A stretch of DNA of 64,000 nucleotides from Sinotaia quadrata (GCA_028829895.1 CM054179.1:103452875-103516874), one strand, 5' to 3'. Shown: positions 40,123-51,605, counted from the first letter of the stretch. The notes: generated by a model not told the origin, from the sequence alone. Made by a program: numbers and translations.

Positions 40123-40258
40123 GTTTGACTAGAACCTGATATTACTATCCCATCAGCCTTACAAACCCAGCCACTTATTGACTACTGTTTGACTAGAACC
40201 TGACATTACTATCCCATCAGCCTTACAAACCCAGCCACTTATTGACTACTGTCTGACA
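40123..40258. repeat. 64-bp duplication
   Basis: Two copies from GTTTGACTAGAACCTGA at 40123 and 40187, nearly identical. Confidence 0.9.
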
Positions 40259-40387
40259 TTAGCTGTTGTATAGATGATATTTATTTCCAGGCACACAAAA
40301 GACGAAACAAATGATAATGTAATCATTATTGATTAAGTGTGAGTGTGTGTGCGCGCGCGCGCGTGCCTACATGCGTGTTAGTGTGTA

Positions 40388-40393
<6 letters not shown>

Positions 40394-40445
<52 letters not shown>
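40394..40445. repeat. (GT)n microsatellite
   Basis: A GT run preceded by a GCGC block at 40351-40363, a likely Z-DNA-forming alternating stretch. Confidence 0.95.
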
Positions 40446-40575
40446 CGAATTTTAAATACTGCATTCATTAAGAAATTTTAGTGTGCTCTTGGTCCGAAAT
40501 GTAATTTATATAATATATCTTTCTAATGCATGACGACTTCCGTTGTACTCTTGACTTTACCTCATTCTTTAACGA

Positions 40576-40646
<71 letters not shown>

Positions 40647-41520
40647 ACCTTTCTCCACGACTCCTGTTGACTGTCGGTTATGAACCAAGGTCTCGGAATC
40701 TTCCAAGATTTTGGGAAATCCAAAGTTCTACGGAGGATGTGAGCACTTCCGAGGAGCGCTGCTTTTAGTAGTGGGGCAATTCTGTGCTGTCCAGTTACTT
40801 TATTCAGATAGCTTTCCAAGCATCCTATCACTAAGGTATTACTTCTGCTTTCACATTCCACAGTCTCTGGATTTTTAATCTAAGATCCTTTCTTTGCTAT
40901 TTTTGTTTTTGTTTTTATGTTTCTATCACTTGCAACAGCATTATCGAGGATTGTTGCTGTTCTGTTGGACTTACTGAGAACTACAATGTGTGGTCTTCGC
41001 GCTGGAATCACTCGATCTGTTCTTATTTTAAAGTCCCACAGTATTTTAACTTCTTTATCGGTGATTGCTTTCAGTTGGTGCATCCATTTCCGGGGTTTTT
41101 ACTTTATAGTTCTCATATATTTCCTATGAAGGAATTTTGCCACTTCGCTGTGTCTTTTTTGCATATATTCTGTTCCAGCATTGAAAGTTACACCCATGTA
41201 GTAAATGTTTTGCTTTGTACTTCCATGTTGTTGCAGTCATTTGAAATTTTAGTTTTGTGTGATTTCGTGTTTACTGATTGATCTTTTACAACTGTTATTA
41301 GCGCTTCTTTTTCTACTTTCAAACCTACCTCTGTATGTTGATTGTTTTGTTGATAATAATTCATCATAATGTCGCAATACTGACCATGGAAAGAATTTTG
41401 GCTCCATCTATTTCCTAATATCTGTTTTGCTGCTTTTTTTTCCAAGCTTCTTTGACTGTTTGTGGGGGTTTGGTATAATCTTTTTCTCTTTCTTCTTCTT
41501 CTTCTTATTCGATGCAACAA
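40576..41520 (-). mobile_element. Decayed non-LTR retrotransposon, 3' end of pol with (AAT)n tail
   Basis: Minus-strand frames carry, in order, HGQY with GLKVEKEALI (near 41400-41300), GTEYMQKRHSEVAKFLH (near 41190-41120), KILWDFKIRTDRVIPARRP (near 41050-40990) and APLLKAALLGSAHILRR (near 40770-40740). This order is typical of the pol C-terminus of a non-LTR family common in invertebrate genomes (from memory; clade not assigned). Frameshifts and stops separate the blocks and the usual zinc-knuckle is missing. The end is an (AAT)n run of about 69 bp, a common LINE tail. Confidence 0.75.
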
Positions 41521-41699
41521 TAGAGTTTTCTGGGCAATCGCACTACAGTTTTGTTTAAAGGAACAGAAAATGAGGTTTGATCTTTCTATGACTGACGCAC
41601 AAACAGTTATTGTGGGATTTCGCTATCTTTTTAGATCTACCCCGTTTCGGCAGACAAACCCGGCATGCTACCCATTACTTTACGTCCCCATTGTCAGCA

Positions 41700-41736
41700 A
41701 TGACTGACTGACTGACTGACTGACTGACTGACTGAC
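41700..41736. repeat. (TGAC)n microsatellite
   Basis: Nine TGAC units immediately left of the acceptor-derived repeats. Confidence 0.95.
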
Positions 41737-41880
41737 TTCTCTTGCTTTAGAGATGAATGACATCATTGTTTAATTGCACTTATTTGTCCACGGAAATAAA
41801 TGATTAGTCAAAGTTCACTTCTTTTGTCTACATAGGCTAATGACGCCATTGTCAACTGTATTTCTTTTGTCCACAGGGGT
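41737..41880 (+). repeat. Degenerate repeats of the FSIP2-like first-exon acceptor
   Basis: TTCTTTTGTCTACATAGG at 41819 and TTCTTTTGTCCACAGGGG at 41862 (the real acceptor) head 43-bp units that both continue TAATG and (T/C)CA(A/T)TTG. Weaker copies start at 41780 (TTATTTGTCCACGG) and 41737 (TTCTCTTGCTTTAGAG). Confidence 0.65.
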
Positions 41881-41881
41881 A

Positions 41882-42046
41882 ATGTCGTCAATTGAAAACC
41901 TATCATTACCTCGACGCCAGCGTGTCTTCGATGCCAACCTGGTGCCAGCTGGCGACCCCCTGCCTCTGTGGACCAAACTGCCACTGGACAGCAAGCTGCC
42001 GGTGGTTCCTTCACCCAGGGGCTCGTACACTCTCTATACAACTCAG
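41882..42046 (+). CDS. FSIP2-like gene, first recognised coding exon (residues 1-55)
   Basis: The acceptor tttcttttgtccacag lies at 41861-41876, and the first in-frame Met is at 41882 (MSSIENLSLP). An upstream coding exon ending in phase 1 cannot be excluded; phases 0 and 2 meet stops. The exon holds the FSIP2-type LPLDSKLPVVP segment and ends ACTCAG|gtatga in phase 0. Reading past the donor hits TGA at the second codon. Both edges are embedded in tandem repeats copied from the splice sites themselves. Confidence 0.75.
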
Positions 42047-43055
42047 GTATGACTGTAAACTCTCTATACATCGCAGGTATGACTCTCTCTATATATAACT
42101 GTGGTACGACTGTAAACTTACTATACAACGAAGGCAGGACTGTAAACTCTCTATACATCGCAGGTATGACTTTTTCTATATATAACTCTGGTACGACTGT
42201 AAACTCACTATACAACGAAGGCATAACTGTAAACTGTCTATACAACTCAAATATGACTATATATGACTGTAAACTCTCTATACATCGCAGGTATGACTCT
42301 CTCTATATATAACTCTGGTATAACTGTAAACTCATTATACAACGCAGGTATGACTGTAAACTCTCTATGCAACGCAAGTATGACTGTAAACTCTCTATAC
42401 AAAGCAGATATGACTCTTTCTACACAACTCAGGTATGACTGTAAACACTCTATACAACGCAAGTATGACTGTAAACTCTCTATACAAAGCAGGTATGACT
42501 CTTTCTACACAATTCGGGTATGACTGTAAACTCTCTATACAACACAGGTGTGATTCTCTCTTCACAACGCAGGTAAGACTGTAAACTCTCTATACAACGC
42601 AAGTATTACTGTAAACTCTCTATACAACGCAGGAATGACTCTCTACACAACTCAGGTATGACTATAAACTCTCTAGACAAGGCAGGTATGACTCCCTACA
42701 CAACTCAGGTACGACTGTACATTGTACAACGCTGGTATGATTCTCTCTAAACAACGCAGAAATGACCATCTATCTCCACAAATTGCGGATATGACTCTAC
42801 TCTCTCTATATATATATACACAATGCAGGTCTAAGTGTGCACTCTCTACACAACACAAGTATGACTACACTCTCCACACAACGCATGTCAATTCAGTTAT
42901 GGCTGTACATTCTCTACACAAGTCAGTTATGACTATACTCTCTACACAATTCAGTTATGACTCTACACTCTCTACACAAGTCAGCATAACTCTATACTCT
43001 CTACAGTCTACACAATTCAATTATGACTACACTCTCTACACAACTCAGGTATGAC
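42031..43055 (+). repeat. 30-bp tandem array seeded by the FSIP2-like first-exon donor
   Basis: The unit CTCTCTATACAACGCAGGTA plus TGACTGTAAA repeats over about 1 kb. The first unit contains the last 16 nt of the exon and the functional donor; the next donor-like GT is exactly 30 bp on, at 42077. Copies drift rightward and the last ends CTCAGGTATGACGGTA. Every copy carries an in-frame TGA after the pseudo-donor. Confidence 0.9.
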
Positions 43056-43439
43056 GGTACGCGGTTTTACATGAACGGACTGTTTTATGAAAACGAAAAC
43101 TTTATTTTGAAAACGTACTTTTGAAAGCATTTTAGCTTGCTGCTAGTTGATTTTTCAACACATGACTTACTAACCATACGATAACCGTAACGGTACGACT
43201 CCGAGCATGGGTAAGTTTAGACTTTGTCTAGACAGAGTTGTGACTGAAGCCACTTGTTAGTCTCACACAAACAAAGTTGTTTTCTTACATGTTTATATTG
43301 TAACGATGTATTCTGGCCGGGATATATTAACAGTGACGTCCGACCCCAGGCAAACACCACCGTTAGCGATTACTTGTGCAGAACGATAACAGTTGTAATG
43401 ATATGTTGTGAGTCAAAGCATATAATTCATAATAGCATG

Positions 43440-43705
43440 CATCGAATAGTGCCTCAATCACAGTTGTCTTTTTTTTGTTGTTGTTGTAGTACTTGCTAAC
43501 TAATGCCTCATTCACTGGTGTGTTTTTTGTTGTTGTAGTACTTGCTAACTAATGCCTCATTCACTGTTGTGTTTTTCGTAGTTGTAGTACTTGCTAACTA
43601 ATGCCTCATTCACTGTTGTGTTTTTCGTAGTTGTAGTACTTGCTAACTAATGCCTCATTCACTGTTGTGTTTTTCGTTGTATTACTTGCTAACTAGTGCC
43701 TCATT
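43440..43705. repeat. 49-bp tandem repeat in FSIP2-like intron 1
   Basis: ACTTGCTAAC recurs at 43491, 43540 and 43589 and on, with TTGTTGTAGT before and TAATGCCTCATTCACTG after. Confidence 0.92.
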
Positions 43706-44179
43706 TTCTGTGATACTTGTACTACAAATGTATAGAATAAAATTTAATTATATAATTTTTTATTTTTTATTATACTTTTCCTATATAATTTGTAAAGACA
43801 ATTACATATTACACAACCTTTTCCGTCATATCTTTAACACTTACACTGTATAATATCGCATTTTCTAATGTATTTATAATGTTAGACACTGAACAAAGAC
43901 AGTATCGCATTTGTATTCCAATTTTAATAATTTGCTAAAGGTAATATCAGATTTTATATTGTATTTATAATGACATGTACATGTACTATTTGCGAATTCA
44001 GTATGTATAATGACCTATACGTGTTACGTGTACGAACATGCTGTGTAATGACCTATACATATAACGTGTACGAACACATATGTTCAATAAACTGTCGCCA
44101 GGCAACTCATATAAAACTTGCTAAAAGTATACGTGAATACTACTTTTAATACCTCCAAACCAAACTCTCACCACTTAAC

Positions 44180-44214
44180 GCACGCACACACACACACACG
44201 CACACACACACACA

Positions 44215-44245
<31 letters not shown>

Positions 44246-44432
44246 GCACACGCACACATACGCACGCACACACACACGCACGCACACACGCACGCACACA
44301 CGCACACATACGCACGCACACACACACACACGCACACACGCACACACACACACGCACACACACGCACACGCGCACACACGCACACACACACGCACACATA
44401 CGCACGCACACACACACACACGCACGCATGTA
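44180..44432. repeat. (CA)n with regular CG interruptions
   Basis: A 250-bp alternating purine-pyrimidine stretch mixing CACA and CGCA. Four overlapping spurious frames arise here. Confidence 0.95.
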
Positions 44433-44999
44433 CACGCACACTCAAGAACACTCTCGCGCGCATACAAGAACACTCAAACAAACCATTGACTGCTGTACAC
44501 TGGGTGCATATATTCAATTATTGGAGGTGTGCTCACAAGAAGAAATCCCTTAAAAGTCTGTAAATTTACATTTCTAAAGGATTACACCAGTGTGGTGATC
44601 TTAGCGTGTCCCTGGAAACATCTCACGTTAAGTGGTTCTCTCATTTGATGTTTGCGCTTTGGTGACTAATGGCGAGCTTAGGCCTATCTTCCTCAGATCA
44701 TTGGACGGACATTTGACATGCACCCTCGGATTAAATTTGCAACTTTCATCTGGGTTCAAGTTTCATTCCGATAAATGATGACAGGTCTGAAATCAAAATA
44801 TGTTTTGGAGTTTTCTTATTGATAGATTTTGCAGAAGCTTTACTCCTGATCTCCAAGACCCAACGATTACAAGTGTAAATAAGGCGGTTTGCCGTCAGAT
44901 TGTTACGCGTCTACAAAGAGGGATTGTTTTGTATTCGTTCTGTACTAACATTTTCCCTTCATTCCGTTTGTTTGCCTGACTACTATTTTAGTTATTTTC

Positions 45000-45175
<176 letters not shown>

Positions 45176-46594
45176 GTATTAGCCCATGTGATATTATACT
45201 GGCAGATCGGCACTTTATCTGAGACATTGAATTCAATGAGCACTGAGTCACAAAGCAACGCCAGAATGGAACTACATTACCTTGGTTGTTGGTTCACCAA
45301 AGTTGAGATTCAAAGCAACACCAGAACAGAATGACCCATCGACCAGAGACAGTTCCATGGACCATGTGCATGACCATAAATACATCACTGGGAACCTAGA
45401 TAACACGTCAGGCAACTTTAAGCTAAGAATTTTAAAACCAACAAGCTGGACAGATTCAATCAAATCAAATCGAACTGTAAGTAATCAAACTTCAACCAAA
45501 TTCAATCAAACTTCTCTCAGAGTTCAATTAGAGTTCACTCAGAAATATTCAAAGTTCTCTTACAAACTCAATTATAGTTCACTCATACAAGTGAACCCCA
45601 AATAACTTCCACAATGTCATAGGACTTTCTCTTAAGACGCCGCATGGTCGTGATTATGAACTAAAACCATTTATAAACTCTAGTTGTAGCTGTTGAGCTA
45701 TTCGCTATATGTAACCATGCTGTCATATGTTAATTCTTGTCGAATACATTTATTTTTGATACTTAGACCACTTGTGTTAGCGTGACTCACTTACATGTCA
45801 TGTGTTGTAGTCTGTCACCTGTATTACTTACTCTACCTGGCTCTATGTATCAGGGAGGGGGGGGGGGCTCGAGCTATGTATAGAACTATCAATATATTAT
45901 CCTACCTTCCTAACTTGACATGAAGACAGCCTTGGTCACATAATCGAAAGATGCATCTCTGTGTCACTTCTAAACCCATTCTCAACTGTAATCATAACCT
46001 TCTCTCATTAATTAAAGATGAATTAATTAGGCTGTCAATCGTATCCTTATCTTTTTCGATCTCAAGTTAAAGAATTTTATTTGCTTGTGTGAGACTAATT
46101 AACTATAAAGCCTCTAGTCATACATAACTTACCGCCATATTTAATAAACACAGACGTAGGACGGACTTGGGTGATAAAAAAGCCGAGCGTATTCAAACAA
46201 TGATTTTGCGATAAATGAGTTTTGAAATCAAGAAATAATGTTTACATACTATTAAATAAATACAATTCACTCCAAAGAGCATAAGACTATCACACACTAA
46301 CACGTCTTTCGCCAGTCTAAGAAATAAAGTGTTAGACAGTTTTTGTGTTACTATAAAATGTTAGAGATGCCCCGATTGTTTAGATCAGACTGTCTCATAA
46401 TACAGTATCAAATGCATCTACAGTCAAGGATTAGATGCAAGAACCTGACCTCAACCCCAGCATGGAGGCTTAATATAACAGCCCATCTAACCATTGTCAA
46501 TTTCAGTTACAACAAAACAAAAAACACCGGCAAATTTAATGAAGTTTCACTTACGCCATTCTCAACGCCCAAATCCAAGTCTTGAAACTCTGAG
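45176..46594. other. Part of FSIP2-like intron 1
   Basis: 45230-45480 has balanced composition and a 107-codon + strand frame, but no usable splice pair and no family match. A poly-G run lies at 45856-45867. Confidence 0.4.
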
Positions 46595-46970
46595 TGAACC
46601 GATTAACACTCCACCCCCAAATCCTAGTCTTAAAGCTCTGAGTGACCCTATTAGCACTCCACTCCCAAATCCTAGTCTTAAAGCTCTTAGTGACCCTATT
46701 AGCACTCCACTCCCAAATCCTAGTCTTAAAGCTCTGAGTGACTCTATTAGCACTCCACTCCCAAATCCTACTTAAAGCTCTGAGTAACCCTATTAGCACT
46801 CCACTCCCAAATCCTAGACTTAAAGCTCTGAGTGACCCTATTAGCACTCAACTCCCAAATCCTACTTAAAGCTCTGAGTAACCCTATTAGCACTCCACTC
46901 CCAAATCCTAGACTTAAAGCTCTGAGTGACTCTATTAACACTCTACTCCCAAAGCTCTGAGTGACCCGAG
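46595..46970. repeat. 48-bp tandem repeat
   Basis: ATCCTAGTCT at 46621 and 46669 sets the unit, with TTAGCACTCCACTCCCAAAT. Some units lack the TAGTCT part. Confidence 0.92.
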
Positions 46971-47613
46971 TGTCAACTACTGTGCCCCTACCTTTTATTT
47001 AATTTAGTCATAACGGAGGAATATGTCTACTCTTGTTAACTCGTCCTCTATTGCTACTACCTACAGAAGCTGATCTTTCTCAGGATCAAAAAAACGTTTG
47101 TTCACTGGTTACCATGGTTTCGGATGAAATCTAACTCATTCCTAAAAATATCATGTCTTTCACATAACTGCGTCTCGTACATAACAGATGCAGACGTGAA
47201 GTTCTCCATTCAGTCAAAACCTCTACGCTTAGCCACGATAGTGATGCTTACTCCAAACAGACGTCTCTTGCCTATTTTAATCTAATATCATTTGTAAGCG
47301 ATTTCATCAGGGTTTACCAACTACTATAGGATCCTAAAATAATCCATTGTTGCTACGAGTCTTTACAATAACAGCACCAAGCTTTGTTACGTCACAATAC
47401 TTACAAGCAAATCAAGGCAAACCTAAACATCAAAACAAAATGTAATGCGTTTTATAGTCTACCCCAAATATAATGCATATATGTCAAGTGATCTGTATAA
47501 CAGCAATTAACCAAACTCTTCACAGTTGCAATAATATGTCTTAGACAACATGCAGTAATGAAAAGAACTGCAGGAAAATGTCTGTATTAACTTGCACATT
47601 ATTGCACTGACAG

Positions 47614-47828
47614 ATCGGGGAGTCGAAGTACCTCAGCAAACAGCGCTACGACTTCGACCTTTACGACGCCTACTGTCACGCCCGTCAGGGAGACTACAAC
47701 TCCCTACACGACCCTTTCCTCAAGACGTACTTCGATAAGCCCTTACCCCGACGCCAACTTGTGCACAACGACCTCATCACTCCTGATGGAAAGGTTAAGT
47801 GTGATATCAAAGAATTCAATCAATACAG
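47614..47828 (+). CDS. FSIP2-like gene, exon 2 (residues 56-127)
   Basis: The acceptor is gcactgacag|ATCGGG and the donor TACAG|gtaagtg, phase 0 to phase 2. The 215-nt exon is clearly coding: it is GC-rich against AT-rich flanks and carries the best family matches, RYDFDLYDAYC, DYNSLHDPFLKTYF and LITPDGKVKCDIKEFNQYR. Its last 32 nt and the donor are duplicated immediately downstream. Confidence 0.82.
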
Positions 47829-47864
47829 GTAAGTGTGATATCAAAGAATTCAATCAATACAGGG
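47797..47864 (+). repeat. 34-bp tandem duplication across the exon 2 donor
   Basis: AAGTGTGATATCAAAGAATT begins at 47797 (exon) and again at 47831 (intron). Both copies end CAATACAGG followed by GT, so there are two near-identical donors 35 nt apart. Confidence 0.95.
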
Positions 47865-48170
47865 TAAGTGTGAGTTAGGAGGTTAGCTTTAAAAAAATCG
47901 GAAAAGCATAGTTTCGCAAGCTGCATGAGGCCAGATATGTCATATTACGAAGAGCATATGTATGTGTGTAGATGTGTGTGTGTGCGTGCGTGCGTGCGTG
48001 CATGTGTATGTGAGACAGAGGGAGAGAGGCAGAAAAAGAGTGATCTAAATATTCGTAGTATAAAATACAGTAATTCATCCCCTCCATCTCTAATGACACG
48101 ATATGCATGAATTTATGAAGACTTTCCTTTAGAGTGTAAAATATGAAAGTGACTACACACATTTTGCGTA

Positions 48171-48308
<138 letters not shown>

Positions 48309-48334
48309 GATATGTCTTGCCTGTTATCTTGAAG

Positions 48335-48485
48335 GGAATTTCTGAGATATCGCAGTGCTACAGAACTAGCTCTACAGAACAACCGTAAGAAAGGAGAAGA
48401 AAGAGGGATTTCCCCCCAGAGGTTAGTAAAGTCAGAGGATTCCCGTGACAAGCATGGCCGCTCCAAAGATCTACAAAACAGTAAA
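48335..48485 (+). CDS. FSIP2-like gene, exon 3 (residues 127-177)
   Basis: The acceptor tcttgaag|GGAATT follows a TATC/GATA microsatellite by about 27 bp. With AG from exon 2 it gives Arg127, then EFLRYRSATELALQNNR, continuing the helical region that follows NKYR in FSIP2. The donor AAA|gtacgta is chosen because it keeps phase 0 with exon 4; a competing gtaaag 5 nt earlier breaks the frame. This donor shows no adjoining array. Confidence 0.7.
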
Positions 48486-48735
48486 GTACGTATTCTGTGA
48501 GCAGTATGTTGGTATGCACACGGTGCGTGTAGTGAGTATAAATGTGTGTGCGTTTGTATGCGTGCTTATTTGCGCGTGAGCAAAACAACTTATTCTGGTG
48601 CAGCCAGAAAATTAAGGTACTCTATTCACATTTTGATAATGGCTTTTAAAAGTCACTTTAATCACAGTTAAATAAATTCTTATCGGAAACTGAAATAGTA
48701 TACACACCACCATTATATTCATGCGCATGATTACC

Positions 48736-48838
48736 GGATATAACTGTACAGAATTATATAATATCTAATCAGAGACCTTATGATTAGCGGATATAACTGT
48801 ACAGAATTATATAATATCTAATCAGAGACCTCATATCC
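48736..48838. repeat. 53-bp duplication
   Basis: Two copies with GGATATAACTGTACAGAATT at 48736 and 48789. Confidence 0.92.
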
Positions 48839-49277
48839 TGTCTACTAGTTAAGTACAGATAGAATAATTTGACGAATGTGACGAAATAAATGTTATAACC
48901 AGTAGGGTATTTAAGATTACGTTATTTCACTGGTTCCCAATCAAACGTTTAAACTGATCTGATTGATGTTAAATGCTTTTTCAGCACCACCAGTGGAACT
49001 AGTTTCTCTATGTTAAAATTAGAAATAATGTGATGTGAAAATGATCACTAAAGAATATGACAAAGATTTAATGTGACGTAAAACTGACTATTAACGATTA
49101 TTTGTGTGCAGAAAATTGTGGTCTACAATCCTGTAATAGATGTACAGAAATTATTAAAGAATGAAATGGTTATTTCTCTCTTTAATAATTTTATATATGT
49201 ATAGATTTGTAAGTAGTTCCTTCTTTAATAATTTTATATATATATATGTTTGGATATGAAATTACTAAAGGAAATTG

Positions 49278-49344
<67 letters not shown>

Positions 49345-49346
49345 CA
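49278..49346. repeat. (CA)n(TA)n microsatellite
   Basis: About 48 bp of CA then TA, some 30 bp before the exon 4 acceptor. Confidence 0.95.
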
Positions 49347-49377
49347 TAATATGTATTATAGAAAAAAATTATTTCAG

Positions 49378-49587
49378 ACCTATTCGGAAAAAAGCAAGGA
49401 GAGCAATGAGAATGAACATCTTGCCATGTATGGTCGTGATGTCAGTCTTGTACAACGTCTGCGGAAAAGGGAAAAGGCGTTAATGAAGAAGCTGCAGGAA
49501 CGACAGCGCCAGCGAGAAGCTGAACACGAAAGGCGCGTCAACGAGTCATGGGAAGACCGGAAACGACGTCAGCAGCGAGTTTTGCAA
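49378..49587 (+). CDS. FSIP2-like gene, exon 4 (residues 178-247, coiled coil)
   Basis: The acceptor is aaaaattatttcag|ACC, just after a CA/TA microsatellite, and the donor is TTGCAA|gtaattt; both ends are phase 0. The 70 codons encode a charged helix (RLRKREKALMKKLQERQRQRE and onward) with heptad-like Leu spacing. The last part of the exon and the donor are duplicated as a 67-bp tandem repeat. Confidence 0.72.
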
Positions 49588-49697
49588 GTAATTTTTATTT
49601 ATTTACAGCGCAACAACAACAGCAACTAAACGTCGTTAGCAGCGAGTTTTGCAAGTAATTTTTATTTATTTACAGCACAACAACAACAGCAACTAAA
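49564..49697 (+). repeat. 67-bp tandem duplication across the exon 4 donor
   Basis: AGCAGCGAGTTTTGCAAGTA starts at 49571 and 49638. Each copy continues ATTTTTATTTATTTACAGC and CAACAACAACAGCAACTAAA, so exon end, donor and a pseudo-acceptor are all doubled. Confidence 0.95.
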
Positions 49698-49907
49698 TAT
49701 GATTGTGGCATGAACAACAGCAGTACTAGTAACTACTAACAAAAATATCAATAACACTACAACAACAACAAAAAGCGACAATAACATTATCAACTTCAAT
49801 GACAGCACTTCGGTAATAACAACATGAAGACAAGAAAAACATTAAAATATTTAATAATTAATCACACACGTTGAAACTTTAGTAAGTGTTATGACCTATT
49901 GTTTCAG

Positions 49908-50186
49908 CGAGAAGAAGAGGTCGACGAGCAAATGAGGCAAGAGCGCATGCGTCACGTACTTCAAAGAGAGAGAACTCTAGCAATGTACCGCGAAAAGTTT
50001 TTGAGAAAGAAAGGAAAAGGGAGCCAAACAGGGACGAACAAAAGCAAGAAACAGTCAAACCAGAAAAACGAAAAACAGCACGATGACGTCAATTCGGCAA
50101 TAGAAACGCACGAACGTAATAAAGAGCATGGAGACAGCGTGCAAGAGGAAAACGTCAAGAGTAAGAAAGATGTCATTGATGAATGA
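49908..50186 (+). CDS. FSIP2-like gene, terminal exon (residues 248-339, stop)
   Basis: The acceptor is gacctattgtttcag|CGA. The exon continues the Arg/Glu coiled coil (REEEVDEQMRQERMRHVLQRE) to about residue 288, then becomes a low-complexity Lys/Asn/Gln/Glu tail ending KSKKDVIDE and TGA at 50184-50186. There is no canonical AATAAA nearby. A large inverted repeat begins within 200 bp and could lie in the 3' UTR. Confidence 0.7.
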   Translation, partial: REEEVDEQMRQERMRHVLQRERTLAMYREKFLRKKGKGSQTGTNKSKKQSNQKNEKQHDDVNSAIETHERNKEHGDSVQEENVKSKKDVIDE

Positions 50187-50369
50187 GAAACAATCGGTAT
50201 GAAATCAAATCATCAGCACAAACGGACCAAAAAAATCAGTCGACTTTCCAAGCTGAAAACGATATCAATCACTGCTGTTTATTTTTCGAAAGATGTATGA
50301 GCAATATAAGACTTTAAAAAAACTTTTTACATTGAATATTGAAAATGATTGCACATTTTTTGTTGTAGA

Positions 50370-51112
50370 ACTTAATATAAATTTTAATATAGAATTTAAT
50401 GTAGGGTTTAATGTAGGTCTTAATATCGAATTTAATGAATGGTTTAATATAGTTTCACATAAGGATTAATGTAGGGTTTAATATGAAGTTTAATGTAGGT
50501 TTAATATAGAGTTTTATGCAGGGTTTAATAGTGTGTAATGTAGGGTTTCGTGTAGGATTTAATATAGTGTTTAATGTAGGTTTAATGTAGGGATTAATGT
50601 AGGGTTACAATAGAGTTTATGTTGGATTTAATGTAGGATTTAATGTACGGTGTAATGTAGGGTTTAACATAGAGTTTAATATAAGGCTTAATATAAAGTT
50701 TAATATAGCGTTTCTTGTAGGGATTAATGTAGAGTTTAATATAGAGTTTAATACAAGTAGGGTTTAATACAAGTTTAATAGAGATTTAATATAATGAAAT
50801 GTAGGATTTAATGTAGGTTAATATAGAGTTTAATGTAGGTTAACATTAAACCTTTTATTAAACCCTACAGTAATCCCTTCATTAAACCCTATATTAAACC
50901 GTACATTAAACCCTATATTAAACCGTACATTAAACCCTATATTAAACCGTACATTAAACCCTACATTAATCACTTCATGAAACTATATTAAACCATTTAT
51001 TAAACTTTATATTAAGCCCTAAATTAAACTGTACATTAAATCCTGCATTAAACCCAACACTAAACTCTATTGTAACTCTAAATTAATCCCTATATTAAAC
51101 CTACATTAACAT
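50370..51112. repeat. Head-to-head minisatellites forming a long inverted repeat
   Basis: 50370-50838 is built of GGTTTAATGTAGGG / TTTAATATAGAG units; 50845-51112 is built of the reverse complement (ACATTAAACCCTATATTAAA). The switch is at GTTAAC, 50839-50844, flanked by TTTAATG and CATTAAA. Units are about 12-24 bp and diverged. Confidence 0.9.
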
Positions 51113-51605
51113 TTACATTGCTAGAATGACCACTTCAAAATAATTTACATTGCTAGCATGACGACTTCAAAGTAATTTACGTTACTAACATGACTTCAAA
51201 ATAATTTATATTGCTAGCATGACGACTTTAAAATAATTTACATTGCTAGCATGACCACTTAAAAATAATTTACTTTACTACATGACAACTTCAAAGTAAT
51301 TTACATTGGTAGCATAACGACTTCAATGTAATTTATATTGCTAGCATGACGACTTTAAGGTAATTTACATTGCTAACATGACCACTTCAAAATAATTTAC
51401 ATTGCTAGCATGACCACTTAAAAATAATTTACATTGTTAACATGATCACTTCAAAATAATTTACATTGCTAGCATGACCACTTAAAAATAATTTACTTTA
51501 CTACATGACAACTTCAAAGTAATTTACATTGGTAGCATGACGACTTCAAGGTAATTTACATTGCTAACATGATCACTTTAAAGTAATGTTTGCTAACAGA
51601 ATTAC
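51112..51605. repeat. Tandem repeat, about 30-bp unit
   Basis: About 15 copies with AATTTACATTGCTAGCATGA then CGACTTCAA or CCACTTAAAA, variably diverged. Confidence 0.9.

Noticed and set aside
41968..42523. Frames of 86-145 codons on both strands beside the FSIP2-like first exon
   Set aside because: They translate the donor-derived 30-bp array; the gene's own frame stops at once after the donor.
44118..44517. Four overlapping His/Thr- or Cys/Val-rich frames
   Set aside because: CA/CG microsatellite translations.
45272..45605. 107-codon + frame and 63-codon - frame near a TCTA array
   Set aside because: Balanced composition caught my eye, but no splice sites in phase and no recognisable motif.
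50370..50838. Interstitial telomeric repeat
   Set aside because: Units such as TAATGTAGGG contain TAGGG but are not TTAGGG tandem repeats; the periodicity is about 12-24 bp.
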